A stretch of 64,000 bases of DNA, taken from NCBI GenBank assembly GCA_030447645.1, contig JAUJOM010000003.1:74805-138804 (forward strand). Direction: 5' to 3'. Source of the stretch: Longimicrobiaceae bacterium (GTDB lineage: Bacteria; Gemmatimonadota; Gemmatimonadetes; Longimicrobiales; Longimicrobiaceae). Positions 45,873 through 55,790 of the stretch are shown here, in pieces (the stretch's first letter is position 1; each line of letters begins with the position of its first letter). The position numbers were made by a program, and so were the translations under genes. Under the pieces are notes generated by a model. That model was not told the DNA's origin, ran no database searches, and saw nothing but the letters and a program-made list of their open reading frames with translations.

Positions 45873-48313
45873 ATGGGAACGCTCCTCCAGGATCTCCGCT
45901 TCGCCACGCGCACCCTGCTCCGTTCCCCCGGTTTTACGCTGGTGGCCGTGCTCACGCTGGCGCTCGGGATTGGGGCCACCACGGCGATCTTCACGCTGGT
46001 GAATAGCATCGTGATCCAGCCGCTCCCGTACCCGAAGCCCGACCGGCTTGTGGTCTTGCGGCATGCGGCGCCCGGTCTGGACATGCCGGCGGCGGACCAA
46101 TCGGAAGGCACCTTCCTCCACTACCGGAGCCGGAACCGCGTGTTCGAGGAGATGGCGGTTTACAACGAAAACGTGGTGAGCGTGACCGATGGCAAGGGCC
46201 ATCCGGAACGGGTGCAGGTGGCGCTGGTCAGTCCCAGTTTCTTTCGACTCTCGGGATCGTACCGGTACGCGGGCGGTTGTTCACGGAGGAAGACTCGCGC
46301 CCCGGTGCTCCGGGTGTCGTGCTGCTCAGCCACGACCTTTGGACCCGGCGCTACGGGGAAGATCCGGGGATCATCGGCCGCGCCGTCGAGCTGAACCAGA
46401 TGCCAAAGCAGGTGGTGGGGATTCTGCCGCCCGGCTCCGATTTCCCCCGGCCGGAAACGCAGGTCTGGTACGCCACGGAGCTGGACCCCGCCGCAACGCG
46501 GCTCGGCGACCTGTACCTATCCGGGATCGCGCGGTTGAAGCCGGGGGTCTCACCAGAAGAGGCTGAAGCCGATCTGGATCGCCTGATCCCGTCGCTCGCG
46601 GATCGGTACGCTGACGCCGCGTCCATGCTGCGGGACGCGCAGTTCCGGGCCGTCGTCAGACCGCTCAAGGAAGCGGTGGTAGGGAGCGTCGGTGGTGCGC
46701 TCTGGGTTCTCCTCGCTGGTATCGGGTTCGTGCTACTGATTGCCTGCGCCAACATCGTCAACCTTCTGCTTGCCCGCGCCGAGTACCGGCACAGGGAGGT
46801 GGCGGTACGGACGGCGTTAGGAGCCAGTCGCGGCGACATGGTTCGCTACTTCGTGAGCGAAAGCTTGGTGCTCGCTGCTTTGGGCGGGGTTCTGGGGCTG
46901 GTGATCGCCGATGCAGCCGTCCGGGTCCTGGTTGCGTTCGGGCCGGAAGACCTCCCCCGGCTGCACGAAATTCGGATCGACGGCGGCGTCCTGGCTTTCA
47001 CTGCAGGTCTCTCGATTCTCGCTGCCCTGCTGTTCGGCGCCGTCGCGATCCTCCGCCGCGGGCCGGATCTGGCTTTCGTCCTCAAAGCAGGCAGTGCGAC
47101 GACCAGCCCGGAGCGGCAGCGTGCCCGGCGGTTGCTGGTGGCCTCGCAGGTGGCGCTGACCCTCACGCTGTTGGTCGGATCGGCGCTCATGGTTCGGAGC
47201 TTTTGGAACCTCCGGAACGTGGACCTGGGCTTCGACTCGGAAGGGGTGCTGACGCTGGAGTTGGCGTTGCCTCACCGACCATACCCGACCTACAATGCCG
47301 CGGCGGGTTTTTACCACCGGCTTTTGGAGCGCGTACGGGCGCTGCCCGGGGTCGAAGCGGCCGGCGCGGTGAGCGGACTGCCGCTGGTTCCCCTCCCGTC
47401 GTTCTACGACGAGCCACTGGCTGCGGAAGGAAACGGTGTTGCGGCGGTAGCCACCCGCAACCTGGTTACGCCCGAGTACTTCGAGGCCATGCGCATCCCT
47501 TTGCTCGCCGGGCACGCCTTTGAGACGGGCGACCGTGGGGGCGGTGGGAACCCGGTGGTCGTCACCGCCGCGTTGGCGCGCAGGCTGTTTCCTGGTGGGA
47601 GCGCAGTCGGCAAACGCGTACGGCGCGCGGCTGGGACTGAGGAGCCGTGGTACACGGTAGTGGGCGTCGTAGGCAGCGTACCTAGGGAGACTGTGGGTGG
47701 AGACACAGCCGAGGTCCTGTATTTCCCCGTTTGGGATCAGGCGCCGGGGACCGACTACATCCAGAATACGCCAACCCACATGAGCGTCGCAATCCGAACG
47801 AGCCTGCCGCCCGCCTCGCTGGGGCCCGCTGTGCGGCGAATCGTCCGGGATCTCGACCCCGACCTGCCGATCGCCAACGTTCGCACGATGGAGCGGATCG
47901 TTGCCGATTCGGTGGCGCGCACGAGCTTCACGATGGCCCTGCTGCTGATCGCCGCCGCCGTCGCTCTCTTTCTGGGTGCGGTCGGGATCTATGGAGTGAT
48001 TTCCTACGCAGTCAGCCGGAGGACTCGGGAGATCGGCGTGCGCATCGCCCTGGGCGCGCAGCCCACCGATGTGAGCCAGCTGGTGCTGCGGCAGGGCACG
48101 GGTGTGGTCTTGATGGGCCTCGGTGTTGGAGTGCTGGCAGCTCTCGCACTTACACGCTTTCTGCGCGGCCTCCTCTTCGAGGTGAGCCCGACGGATCCGA
48201 TCGCCTTCCTAGCGATGTCGGTCCTGTTGTTGTTCGTCGCTCTGCTCGCTTCGTACCTCCCTGCCCGCCGCGCCGCGCGGGTGGACCCCATGGTCGCCCT
48301 GCGGGCAGAGTAG
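45873..48313 (+). CDS. ADOP-family ABC permease 5 (one frameshift)
   Basis: Begins MGTLLQDLRFATRTLLRSPG and reads through the first helix and early periplasmic core to about 46255 (VALVSPSFFRL), where one slip moves coding to the next frame (PVRGRLFTEEDSRPGAPGVV). From there the gene is intact to MVALRAE: both FtsX units ([20 protein letters not shown] and GAVGIYGVISYAVSRRTREI) and both periplasmic cores. A single base error or mutation would restore an ~813-residue protein. Its 5' part is the parent of the decayed copy at 40727. Confidence 0.86.
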
Positions 48314-48328
48314 ACAAATGCTTCCCGC

Positions 48329-48880
48329 TCAGGGGAACAAGTCCGCGACGGCACAGGTGAACCCGGGGAGAACGGCGCCGCCGGGGAGCAGGTCCGTCGC
48401 GGCGAGGATTCGGACCGCCTCGCCTCGGGCGTGGACGGCAACCGTGTGCCGCCGGGGGTTGACGACCCAGACCAGCTCCGCCCCAGCGTGGAGCAACTCC
48501 GCCACCTTTTCCTCCACCTCCTCGTACGTGTCTCCAGGAGAAACGACCTCCGCGGCCAGGTCCGGGGCGCCGGGCCAGAATCCCTTGGGGATGCCGCCCT
48601 CCGGAATCCGCTCCCGGCGCACGAAGGCCAGGTCCGGAGCCCGTACGGTGTCCGGATTGGAGGCGAGCTTGAAGCCGGTCTCGGCGGTAAAGACCTCACC
48701 AAGCTGGCGGGATTCCACAAACGAGAAAACCCGGCCTGCCAGGCGCATCGCAATCACGCCATGTTCAGAACCGGCAGGTGTCATGCTTTGCAGCTCCCCT
48801 CGTATGAGTTCGTGGCGAAATCCATCGTCTGGCAACGCGAGAAGCTCATCCGCGGTCAGGAGTGTCTGGGTTGGATTCAT
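48329..48880 (-). CDS. Uma2-family putative endonuclease (DUF820)
   Basis: 183 residues from ATG 48880, with GGAGG upstream, preferred over the start six codons earlier. The restriction-endonuclease-like fold shows ELIRGELQSMTPAGSEHG, PDTVRAPDLAFVRRERI, DLAAEVVSPGDTYEEVEEKV and AGAELVWVVNP: the D...(E)xV pattern of the family's PD-(D/E)XK core. Uma2 genes are abundant in Cyanobacteria, Chloroflexi and other large genomes and spread as single genes. It sits on the opposite strand inside the permease array and would interrupt co-transcription of permease 6 with the rest. Confidence 0.88.
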   Translation of the reverse strand: MNPTQTLLTADELLALPDDGFRHELIRGELQSMTPAGSEHGVIAMRLAGRVFSFVESRQLGEVFTAETGFKLASNPDTVRAPDLAFVRRERIPEGGIPKGFWPGAPDLAAEVVSPGDTYEEVEEKVAELLHAGAELVWVVNPRRHTVAVHARGEAVRILAATDLLPGGAVLPGFTCAVADLFP

Positions 48881-48969
48881 GGGTCCTCCGGTGCGCATCG
48901 GGCCGTGTGGCTACGTACACCGCAACATGCCGTTCGCTCTGGACACTGGCAACCGCTGAACAAGGAGCA

Positions 48970-51417
48970 ATGAATACTCTGCTTCAGGACCTGCGCTACG
49001 CGGCTCGCTCACTGCTGCGGAGCCCGGGCTTCGCCCTGGTGGCCGTGGTCACACTGGCACTCGGGATCGGCGCGAACACGGCGCTGTTCGGCCTGCTCAA
49101 CGCTCTGCTTTTCCGGTCGCTTCCGGGGTTGAACGATGCGGACCGTCTGTTGTGGGTTTCCCACGTATTCCGCCCCGTTGGTGTCGCGTTCCCGATGCCG
49201 TACTCGGATCACCTCGCGTACCGGGACCGGGCGGGTGTGTTCAGTGACCGGGCCGTGGTCACCGGGGCCCCCGCCGCGCTGGGTGGCGGCGAGCCCGAGC
49301 GGGTGCGGGCGCAGCTTGTGTCCGCCAACTTCTTCCAAACGCTCGGGGTGCGGCCGGCGCTGGGGCGGGCCTTTCTGCCCGAGGAGGGGCGGACGCCGGG
49401 CACCCATTCCGTCGCGGTCATCAGTGACGCGCTGTGGCGCCGTCGCTTCGACGCGGACCCCCGAGTGATCGGGCGGCGGGTGGTGGTGAACGGGACGAGC
49501 TTCACGGTGGTCGGTGTCGCTCCACCCCGGTTCGGCGGGTTGGAGATCGAGAAGCCGGCGGACCTGTGGGTTCCGGTCATGATGCACGCGCAGGTGATGC
49601 CGACGGCGGACGACCTGTTCAATCCACACGGCGGCCCGAGGTTTTCCGTGATCGGGCGGCTCCGTCCCGGTGTTTCGGCCGAGCAGGCGGATGCCGCGGT
49701 GCGGACCGTTGCACGACAGCTTGCGGCCGCATCTCCAAAACAATGGGAGCAGATCCGAGCCGCCGTCGCCCCGGTCCGTGGTCTGGTGGGGCCGGACGAC
49801 CGGGACACCCCGCCGCTGGTTGCGCTCGCCGCGGGAGTCACGGGAATCGTGCTGCTGATCGCCTGCGCCAACCTCGCCAACCTGCTGCTTGCCCGGGGCG
49901 CCGCGCGCCGTCGGGAGATCGGGATCCGCCTGGCACTCGGGGCATCCCGCGCACGCATCATCCGTCAACTGCTCACGGAAAGCACACTGCTGGCCCTGTT
50001 GGGTGGTGCGCTTGGGCTGCTGGTGGCGTTCTGGGCGACGGACGTGTTCCTCGCGCTGCTGCCGATCTCCGTTCCACTCGACTTCACCCTGGATGCGCGG
50101 GTGCTGGGCGTGACACTCGCGCTTGCGCTGGGCACCGGCCTGCTGTTCGGGCTCGCCCCCGCACTCGGGGCGGCCCGCCCGGACGTGGTGCCGGCGCTCA
50201 AGGAGGACACCGGCGGTGGAGTGCGACGATCGCGGCTGCAAGGGACCTTAGTGGTGGCCCAGGTCGCGCTCTCGCTGGTACTGCTGGTGGGCGCGGGGCT
50301 CCTGATGCGGAGCCTGCAAAAGGCCGGCGGGCTGGACGTCGGCTTCGACGGGCGGGCGGACGTGCTCACCGCGTCGCTCGACCTCGGCGTGCAGGGGTAC
50401 ACCCCGGAAGCGAGCCGTGCCTTTTACCGTGAGCTTTTGGCGCGGGCCGAGGCGCTTCCGGACGTGCGGTCGGCGAGCCTTGCCGCGTTGGTCCCGCTGA
50501 ACGGGACGATGTTCGGCACGGAGGTAACCATCGAGGGTCGCCCTCCCGAACCGGCGCGCTTCGGCACCGGGAACATGCACTTCCTGAACAACGTGTGGCC
50601 GGGCTTCTTCCGCACCATTGGAACGCCGCTGGTGCGCGGGCGGGACTTCACGGCCGAGGATCGCGAGGGTGCGCCGGGGGTGGTCATCCTCAACGAAACC
50701 GCCGCCCGGCGCTTCTGGCCGGGGGAAGACCCGCTTGGGAAGCGGATCCGGCTGGGCGATGAAGAGAGCCCGCTCCTCACGGTGGTCGGCATCGCCAAGG
50801 ACGGGCGGTACGATGGCCTGGGTGAGGATGAGGCTACCTACTTCTACCGGCCGGAGATGCAAGCCCCGAGCTACCGTTCGGACCTGACGCTGTTCGTCCG
50901 CACCACCGGCGACGCATCCCGCCTGATCCCGGCGCTCCGGGCAGAGGTCCGGACGATGGATCCCAACCTGCCAGTGTTCCATGTTCGGACCCTTCAGCAG
51001 GTGATTGACGAGCAGTTGAGCGGGCACCGCATCGGGCGCCTTCTGCTGGCCGGTTTCGGTGGGCTTGCGATGCTCCTGGCGATGATCGGCCTGTACGGGG
51101 TGATGGCGTACCGGGTGGCCCAGCGAACGCGTGAGATCGGGGTCCGCACGGCACTCGGTGCCCGCGGCCGGGATGTGCTTGCCCTGTTTGTCGGAGAAGG
51201 CGTGCGCCTTGCCGCGATCGGAATCGGACTTGGGTTGGTGCTCGCTGCCGCGTTGGCGCGGGTGCTTCGGAGCGTCATTCTCGGCGTCACACCGACCGAT
51301 CCAGCCACCTTCGCGGCTGTCACGCTCCTGCTCACCGGAGTAGCCCTGCTCGCGAGTTATCTGCCCGCCCGCCGTGCTGCGCGGGTGGAGCCTATCATTG
51401 CCCTTCGATCCGAGTAA
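48970..51417 (+). CDS. ADOP-family ABC permease 6 (intact)
   Basis: 815 residues, unbroken, from ATG 48970 with AAGGAG 5 bases upstream. N-terminus [20 protein letters not shown], first helix, periplasmic core 1 (about 50-270: MPYSDHLAYRDRAGVFSD, VSANFFQTLGVRPALGRAFL), FtsX unit 1 (about 285-400: [40 protein letters not shown]), core 2 (about 450-670) and FtsX unit 2 (about 690-805), ending ARRAARVEPIIALRSE. It is the clearest working member of the array. Six bases separate it from the second ATPase gene, its likely partner. Confidence 0.93.
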   Translation: MNTLLQDLRYAARSLLRSPGFALVAVVTLALGIGANTALFGLLNALLFRSLPGLNDADRLLWVSHVFRPVGVAFPMPYSDHLAYRDRAGVFSDRAVVTGAPAALGGGEPERVRAQLVSANFFQTLGVRPALGRAFLPEEGRTPGTHSVAVISDALWRRRFDADPRVIGRRVVVNGTSFTVVGVAPPRFGGLEIEKPADLWVPVMMHAQVMPTADDLFNPHGGPRFSVIGRLRPGVSAEQADAAVRTVARQLAAASPKQWEQIRAAVAPVRGLVGPDDRDTPPLVALAAGVTGIVLLIACANLANLLLARGAARRREIGIRLALGASRARIIRQLLTESTLLALLGGALGLLVAFWATDVFLALLPISVPLDFTLDARVLGVTLALALGTGLLFGLAPALGAARPDVVPALKEDTGGGVRRSRLQGTLVVAQVALSLVLLVGAGLLMRSLQKAGGLDVGFDGRADVLTASLDLGVQGYTPEASRAFYRELLARAEALPDVRSASLAALVPLNGTMFGTEVTIEGRPPEPARFGTGNMHFLNNVWPGFFRTIGTPLVRGRDFTAEDREGAPGVVILNETAARRFWPGEDPLGKRIRLGDEESPLLTVVGIAKDGRYDGLGEDEATYFYRPEMQAPSYRSDLTLFVRTTGDASRLIPALRAEVRTMDPNLPVFHVRTLQQVIDEQLSGHRIGRLLLAGFGGLAMLLAMIGLYGVMAYRVAQRTREIGVRTALGARGRDVLALFVGEGVRLAAIGIGLGLVLAAALARVLRSVILGVTPTDPATFAAVTLLLTGVALLASYLPARRAARVEPIIALRSE

Positions 51418-51422
51418 ACCGA

Positions 51423-52085
51423 ATGATTCAGCTTCACAACGTTACCAAATCGTACCCCGCCGCCGGCGGACAGTCCTACGTGCTCCAGAACGTCAGCCTG
51501 GACATTGCTCCGGGCGAGTTCGTGAGCATCATGGGCCCCTCCGGTGCCGGCAAGTCGACGCTGCTGGCGGTGATCGGGATGTTCGACAGCGCCTGGAACG
51601 GAGAGTACCACTTCCTGGACCAGCCCGTGCACAAGCTGAACTCCAAGCAGCGGAGCGCCCTCAACAAGCAGAACATCGGCTTCGTGTTTCAGCAGTACCA
51701 TTTGCTGGACGATCTCACCGTAGCCGAAAACCTGGACATTCCCCTTTCCTATCGCGACATCAAGAAGCGGGAGCGCGAAGCCATTGTCGCCGACACGCTG
51801 GATCGCTTCGGAATGGTCGCGAAAAAGGACCTGTATCCCACCCAGCTTTCCGGCGGTCAGCAGCAGCTGGTAGCCGTGGCGCGGGCGATGGTGGCCAGCC
51901 CCAGGCTGGTTCTGGCCGACGAGCCCACGGGCAACCTGCACTCAAGCCATGCACGGGAGATCATGGAGTTGTTCACCCGGTTAAACCGGGCAGGGACCAC
52001 GATCATCCAGGTCACCCATTCCGAGACCAATGCCGCGTATGGGAACCGGATCATTCAACTGCGGGACGGTTGGGTGGTGAGCTAG
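51423..52085 (+). CDS. ABC transporter ATP-binding protein (MacB/LolD type), second copy
   Basis: 220 residues. Walker A GPSGAGKST, Q-loop FVFQQYHLLDDLTVAEN, signature LSGGQQQLVAVARA (Leu where most have Arg), Walker B LVLADEPTGNLHS and His in VTHSET. The partner permease is probably number 6, just upstream. It differs clearly from the first ATPase at 34954, so it is an older paralogue rather than a recent duplicate. Last gene of the transport part; the regulator starts 60 bases later. Confidence 0.92.
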   Translation: MIQLHNVTKSYPAAGGQSYVLQNVSLDIAPGEFVSIMGPSGAGKSTLLAVIGMFDSAWNGEYHFLDQPVHKLNSKQRSALNKQNIGFVFQQYHLLDDLTVAENLDIPLSYRDIKKREREAIVADTLDRFGMVAKKDLYPTQLSGGQQQLVAVARAMVASPRLVLADEPTGNLHSSHAREIMELFTRLNRAGTTIIQVTHSETNAAYGNRIIQLRDGWVVS

Positions 52086-52129
52086 CAGGGGAGTGCGGTC
52101 CACTCGTCGTAGCGCCTCCTTCAGCCGGA

Positions 52130-52148
52130 CCATATAGTCACTCTATGG
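52130..52148. promoter_or_regulatory. Inverted repeat over the regulator start codon
   Basis: CCATATAG-tca-CTCTATGG pairs at 7 of 8 positions and covers the ATG at 52145. It could be an operator for autoregulation or an mRNA hairpin limiting translation. Confidence 0.35.
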
Positions 52149-53509
52149 ATACCGCTTTTACGCCTCGGGTTCTCGTCGCCGATGACCAGCCGGACGTGCT
52201 CCACGCACTGCGGTTGTTGCTCAAAGCGGAGGGCTTTTCGGTTGCCACGGCAGCTTCGCCGCCCGCCGTACTTTCCGCCGTTCGGGAGCAGGATCTGGAC
52301 GCGGTGCTGATGGACCTGAACTACACCCGGGATACCACCTCGGGGCGCGAAGGGCTGGATCTGCTCGCCCAGCTTCACAGCACCGATAGCGCACTGCCCG
52401 TGGTGGTGATGACGGCGTGGGGGAGCGTGGAGGGCGCCGTGGAGGCGATGCGTCGGGGTGCGCGGGACTACGTCGAAAAGCCGTGGAACAACCAGCGGCT
52501 ACTCGCCATCCTCCGCACGCAGATCGAGCTCGGGCAAGCCCTGCGCCAGAGCCGCAGGCTTGAAGATGAAAACCGCCGGCTGCGTGGCGCGGCACTCCCG
52601 GTGATGATTGCCGAGTCACGAGTCATGCAGCCGGTTCTGCGGCTCATGGGACGGGTCGGACCCTCCGATGCGCACGTGCTGATTACCGGGGAGCACGGCA
52701 CCGGCAAGGAGGTGGTTGCCCGCTGGCTGCACACTTCCTCGGGTCGCGCAGCCAAACCGTTTGTAGCCGTCAACGCGGGCGCCATCGCACCCGGGGTGTT
52801 CGAAAGCGAGCTTTTCGGCCACGTCAAAGGGGCGTTCACCGATGCTCGCACCGATCGGGTGGGTGCGTGGGAGCTGGCGGACAGCGGCACCCTTTTTCTG
52901 GACGAAATCGGCACCATGCCGCATGAGCAGCAGGCAAAGCTGCTCCGGGTGTTGCAGACGGGAGAATTCCAGCGCGTGGGCGCATCCAAGACCCGCCGCA
53001 CCGATGTGCGCGTGGTCTCCGCCACCAACATCGACCTTCCCGTGGCTGTTGAAGAAGGTCGTTTTCGCGAGGATCTGCTCTTCCGCCTGAACACAGTGGA
53101 AATCCACCTGCCGCGGCTGCGGGAGCGGCGCGAAGACATCATCCCGCTCGCCAACCACTTCCTGCGGCGGCAAGCCAGGCGCTATGGCAAGGCGCTGACG
53201 GGATTCGCGCCGGATGCCGCTCGTGCACTGCTCGACTACAGCTGGCCGGGGAACATCCGGGAGCTGGAGCACACCGTGGAGCGTGCGGTCCTGCTCGCCC
53301 ACGGCGATGCGGTGGTTGCCGAAGACCTCAACCTCCGCCCGCGCCCGGCGAGCGCACCCACGCTGGATGAGCTTTCACTGGAAGAGGTCGAGCGCCTGCT
53401 GATTCGCAAGGCACTGGCCCGGCACGATGGGAACGTGAGCCATGCGGCCGAAGCGCTCGGCCTGTCGCGCAGCGCGCTATACCGCCGGCTGCAGCGCCAC
53501 GGGCTGTGA
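52145..53509 (+). CDS. NtrC-family sigma-54-dependent response regulator
   Basis: 454 residues. Receiver domain (about 8-125) with acidic pair ADDQPD, phospho-acceptor D57 (VLMDLNY) and Lys in EKPW; AAA+ domain (about 155-380) with Walker A G182-E-H-G-T-G-K188, sigma-54 contact loop G229-A-F-T-D-A (consensus GAFTGA), LFLDEIGTM and the Arg fingers in FREDLLFRLN; C-terminal Fis-type HTH (VSHAAEALGLSRSALYRRLQ). It activates sigma-54 promoters when phosphorylated, presumably by the kinase that overlaps its 3' end. The only sigma-54-like site noticed is 33415-33430, at the head of the ABC operon. Confidence 0.94.
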   Translation: MDTAFTPRVLVADDQPDVLHALRLLLKAEGFSVATAASPPAVLSAVREQDLDAVLMDLNYTRDTTSGREGLDLLAQLHSTDSALPVVVMTAWGSVEGAVEAMRRGARDYVEKPWNNQRLLAILRTQIELGQALRQSRRLEDENRRLRGAALPVMIAESRVMQPVLRLMGRVGPSDAHVLITGEHGTGKEVVARWLHTSSGRAAKPFVAVNAGAIAPGVFESELFGHVKGAFTDARTDRVGAWELADSGTLFLDEIGTMPHEQQAKLLRVLQTGEFQRVGASKTRRTDVRVVSATNIDLPVAVEEGRFREDLLFRLNTVEIHLPRLRERREDIIPLANHFLRRQARRYGKALTGFAPDAARALLDYSWPGNIRELEHTVERAVLLAHGDAVVAEDLNLRPRPASAPTLDELSLEEVERLLIRKALARHDGNVSHAAEALGLSRSALYRRLQRHGL

Positions 53510-54819
53510 AGCGGGCGGTTCGGTTCGAGCGCCGGATCTTTGGTCTGGCGCTGCTTGCCGGGCTCCCGGGCACCGGTCTGGCTCTGATTCTTCTGTGGAC
53601 CGGTTCGTTCGCTCCCAAGCCTCGTTGGACTCTCGCGCTGCTCGTCGTCCTTGCCTGGCTCGGGATCGCTCTTGTGCTTCGCGAACGGGTGGTTCGCCCG
53701 CTGCAAACGCTCGCCAACCTGCTCGGGGCGCTTCGCGAGAAGGACTTTTCCCTGCGTGCTCGCGGCGCGCGCCCGGACGATGCGCTGGGATTGGCGCTGC
53801 TGGAAGCCAATGCGCTAGGGAGCACCCTTCAGGAGCAGCGTCTCGGTGCGTTGGAGGCCGCGGGGCTGCTGCGAACCGTGATGGGGGAAATTCCCGTCGC
53901 CGTGTTCGCCTTCGACGCCGAAAACAGGCTGCGCCTGGTGAACCGTGCCGGCGAACGCTTGCTGGGCACTCCAGCCCGGCGCCTGCTCCGCCTTCACGCG
54001 CATGAGATCGGCCTCGGCAGGTGTCTGCAGGGCGACGCGCCACGCACCATGGACCATGCGTTCCCCGGCGGTACGGGCAGGTGGGAGGTGCGCCGTAGCG
54101 CATTTCGGCAGGGCGGAGCGCCACATCAGCTGCTGGTGATCGCCGATCTGAGTCGCGCTCTCCGCGACGAGGAACGTCAGGCATGGCAGCGCCTGGTGCG
54201 TGTGCTGAGCCACGAGATTAACAACTCGCTCGCCCCCATCCATTCCCTGGCCGGTACTCTTTCGGGGCTGCTGGACCAGCGCGCCCCCGACTGGGAGGAA
54301 GACCTGCGTGAGGGCCTGGCCGTGATCGGCGGGCGCTCCCACTCCCTGAGCCGCTTCATCGCCGCGTACACCAGGCTCGCCCGTCTTCCCTCGCCGGAGC
54401 CTGGCCCGGTGGACGTGGCTACCTGGGTGAACCGGGTAGCGGGATTGGAACGCCGCCTCCCCGTGCAGGTTGTCCCGGGTCCTGGTCTCATTATCAGCGC
54501 GGACGGCGATCAGCTCGACCAGCTGCTCATCAACCTTTTGCGAAACGCGGTGGATGCGTCCCTGGAGACCGGGGGTGCGGTACGCACCGGGTGGACTGCG
54601 CGAGACGGGCGCCTGGCGGTGTGGGTGGAGGACGAGGGTCCCGGGCTTCCCGAAACCGCGAACCTGTTCGTTCCGTTCTTTACCACCAAGCCTCAGGGCT
54701 CGGGCATCGGTTTGGCGTTGAGCCGTCAGATCGCCGAAGCCCATGGTGGGACCCTTTCCCTCCAGAATCGTCTGGACCACCAGGGGTGCACCGCCCGACT
54801 GGAGCTGCCTGTTGGCTGA
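53506..54819 (+). CDS. Sensor histidine kinase, NtrB/NtrY-like
   Basis: 437 residues from GTG 53506, overlapping the regulator stop by 4 bases. Two membrane helices (about 8-30 and 38-57) with almost no periplasmic loop, a HAMP-like linker, a PAS domain (about 120-225: MGEIPVAVFAFDAENRLRLV), the H-box with H236 (LSHEINNSLAPI), N-box (LLINLLRNAVDA), G1 (VEDEGPGLP) and G2 (GSGIGLALSRQ). The lack of an external sensor region suggests it senses the membrane itself or a cytosolic cue. Cognate partner of the NtrC-like protein. Confidence 0.93.
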   Translation: MKRAVRFERRIFGLALLAGLPGTGLALILLWTGSFAPKPRWTLALLVVLAWLGIALVLRERVVRPLQTLANLLGALREKDFSLRARGARPDDALGLALLEANALGSTLQEQRLGALEAAGLLRTVMGEIPVAVFAFDAENRLRLVNRAGERLLGTPARRLLRLHAHEIGLGRCLQGDAPRTMDHAFPGGTGRWEVRRSAFRQGGAPHQLLVIADLSRALRDEERQAWQRLVRVLSHEINNSLAPIHSLAGTLSGLLDQRAPDWEEDLREGLAVIGGRSHSLSRFIAAYTRLARLPSPEPGPVDVATWVNRVAGLERRLPVQVVPGPGLIISADGDQLDQLLINLLRNAVDASLETGGAVRTGWTARDGRLAVWVEDEGPGLPETANLFVPFFTTKPQGSGIGLALSRQIAEAHGGTLSLQNRLDHQGCTARLELPVG

Positions 54820-54888
54820 GGAGCCCCAGCAAAAACGCCTGTTCCAGATCCGGGGATCCGCGCACCCTCCGATGGTGTAGCACGCACC

Positions 54889-55782
54889 ATGATTCACACT
54901 GATTATCTGGTTCGTGCCACCGCGCTCGATGAGCGGGTACGGGCCTTTGCTCTACATGCCACGGATGTGGTAGGCGAGCTTCAGCGTCGCCATGACACCT
55001 ACCCCGGCGCCACGGCTGCGCTTGGGCGTACCGCCATGGGCGCACTGCTGCTTGGTGCCGCCGGTCTGAAGGAGCCGGAGCATGCCCTGTCGGTTGAAGT
55101 CCGCGGCGGTGGACCGATCGGCCGGGTAATCTGCACGGCGAACGGGAGCGGCGAAGTGCGTGGCCTGGTGTCCAACCCGCACGTCCACGCTCCTTCGATT
55201 CGGGAAGGCAAACTGAACGTGGCCGGTGTGGTTGGGACCGGAGGCTATCTGTCCGTCACCAAGAGCCTGGGGCTCCGTGACACCTACCAGGGTACGGTGG
55301 AGCTTCAATCCGGGGAGATCGGCGACGACCTGGCCTTTTATCTTGCACGGAGCGAGCAAACCCCATCCGCCGTCGGGATTGGCGTTTTCGTGATGCCGGA
55401 CGGGCGCGTGGAAGCCGCCGGTGGCTTTCTCGTCCAGCTACTCCCCGGGCTGGAGGACGAGGAGATTCAGGAGATCGAGGCGCGCATCGCGACCCTCCCC
55501 CACCCCACCAAGCTGATTCGCGAGGGAGTTACCCCGGAAGGCATCCTGGACCAGATCTTTGGGGGGGAGTACACGCTCGGAAGCAGTCATCCGATCCGCT
55601 TTCACTGCCCGTGTTCACGGGAGCGATTCGAGGCGGCGATCGTGAGCCTCGGGCAGGAAGAAGTGAACCGGATCATCGAGGAGGAGCAGGAGCCGCGGAC
55701 AGAGGTGGTGTGCCACTTCTGCAACGAAAAGTACTACTTCTCCCCCACCGAAATGCAGGAGATCCTCGCGGCGGCTCGCTAG
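54889..55782 (+). CDS. hslO: Redox-regulated chaperone Hsp33
   Basis: 297 residues. N-terminal substrate-binding domain (DYLVRATALDERVRAFA, MGALLLGAAGLK, SVEVRGGGPIGRVICTANGS), then the zinc switch: C240-P-C242 and C275-H-F-C278. In the reduced state these bind zinc; oxidation unfolds the switch and activates holding of unfolded proteins. The converging gene next to it is a peroxiredoxin, a fitting oxidative-stress neighbour. Starts 69 bases after the kinase gene. Confidence 0.95.
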   Translation: MIHTDYLVRATALDERVRAFALHATDVVGELQRRHDTYPGATAALGRTAMGALLLGAAGLKEPEHALSVEVRGGGPIGRVICTANGSGEVRGLVSNPHVHAPSIREGKLNVAGVVGTGGYLSVTKSLGLRDTYQGTVELQSGEIGDDLAFYLARSEQTPSAVGIGVFVMPDGRVEAAGGFLVQLLPGLEDEEIQEIEARIATLPHPTKLIREGVTPEGILDQIFGGEYTLGSSHPIRFHCPCSRERFEAAIVSLGQEEVNRIIEEEQEPRTEVVCHFCNEKYYFSPTEMQEILAAAR

Positions 55783-55790
55783 AGCCGGTG

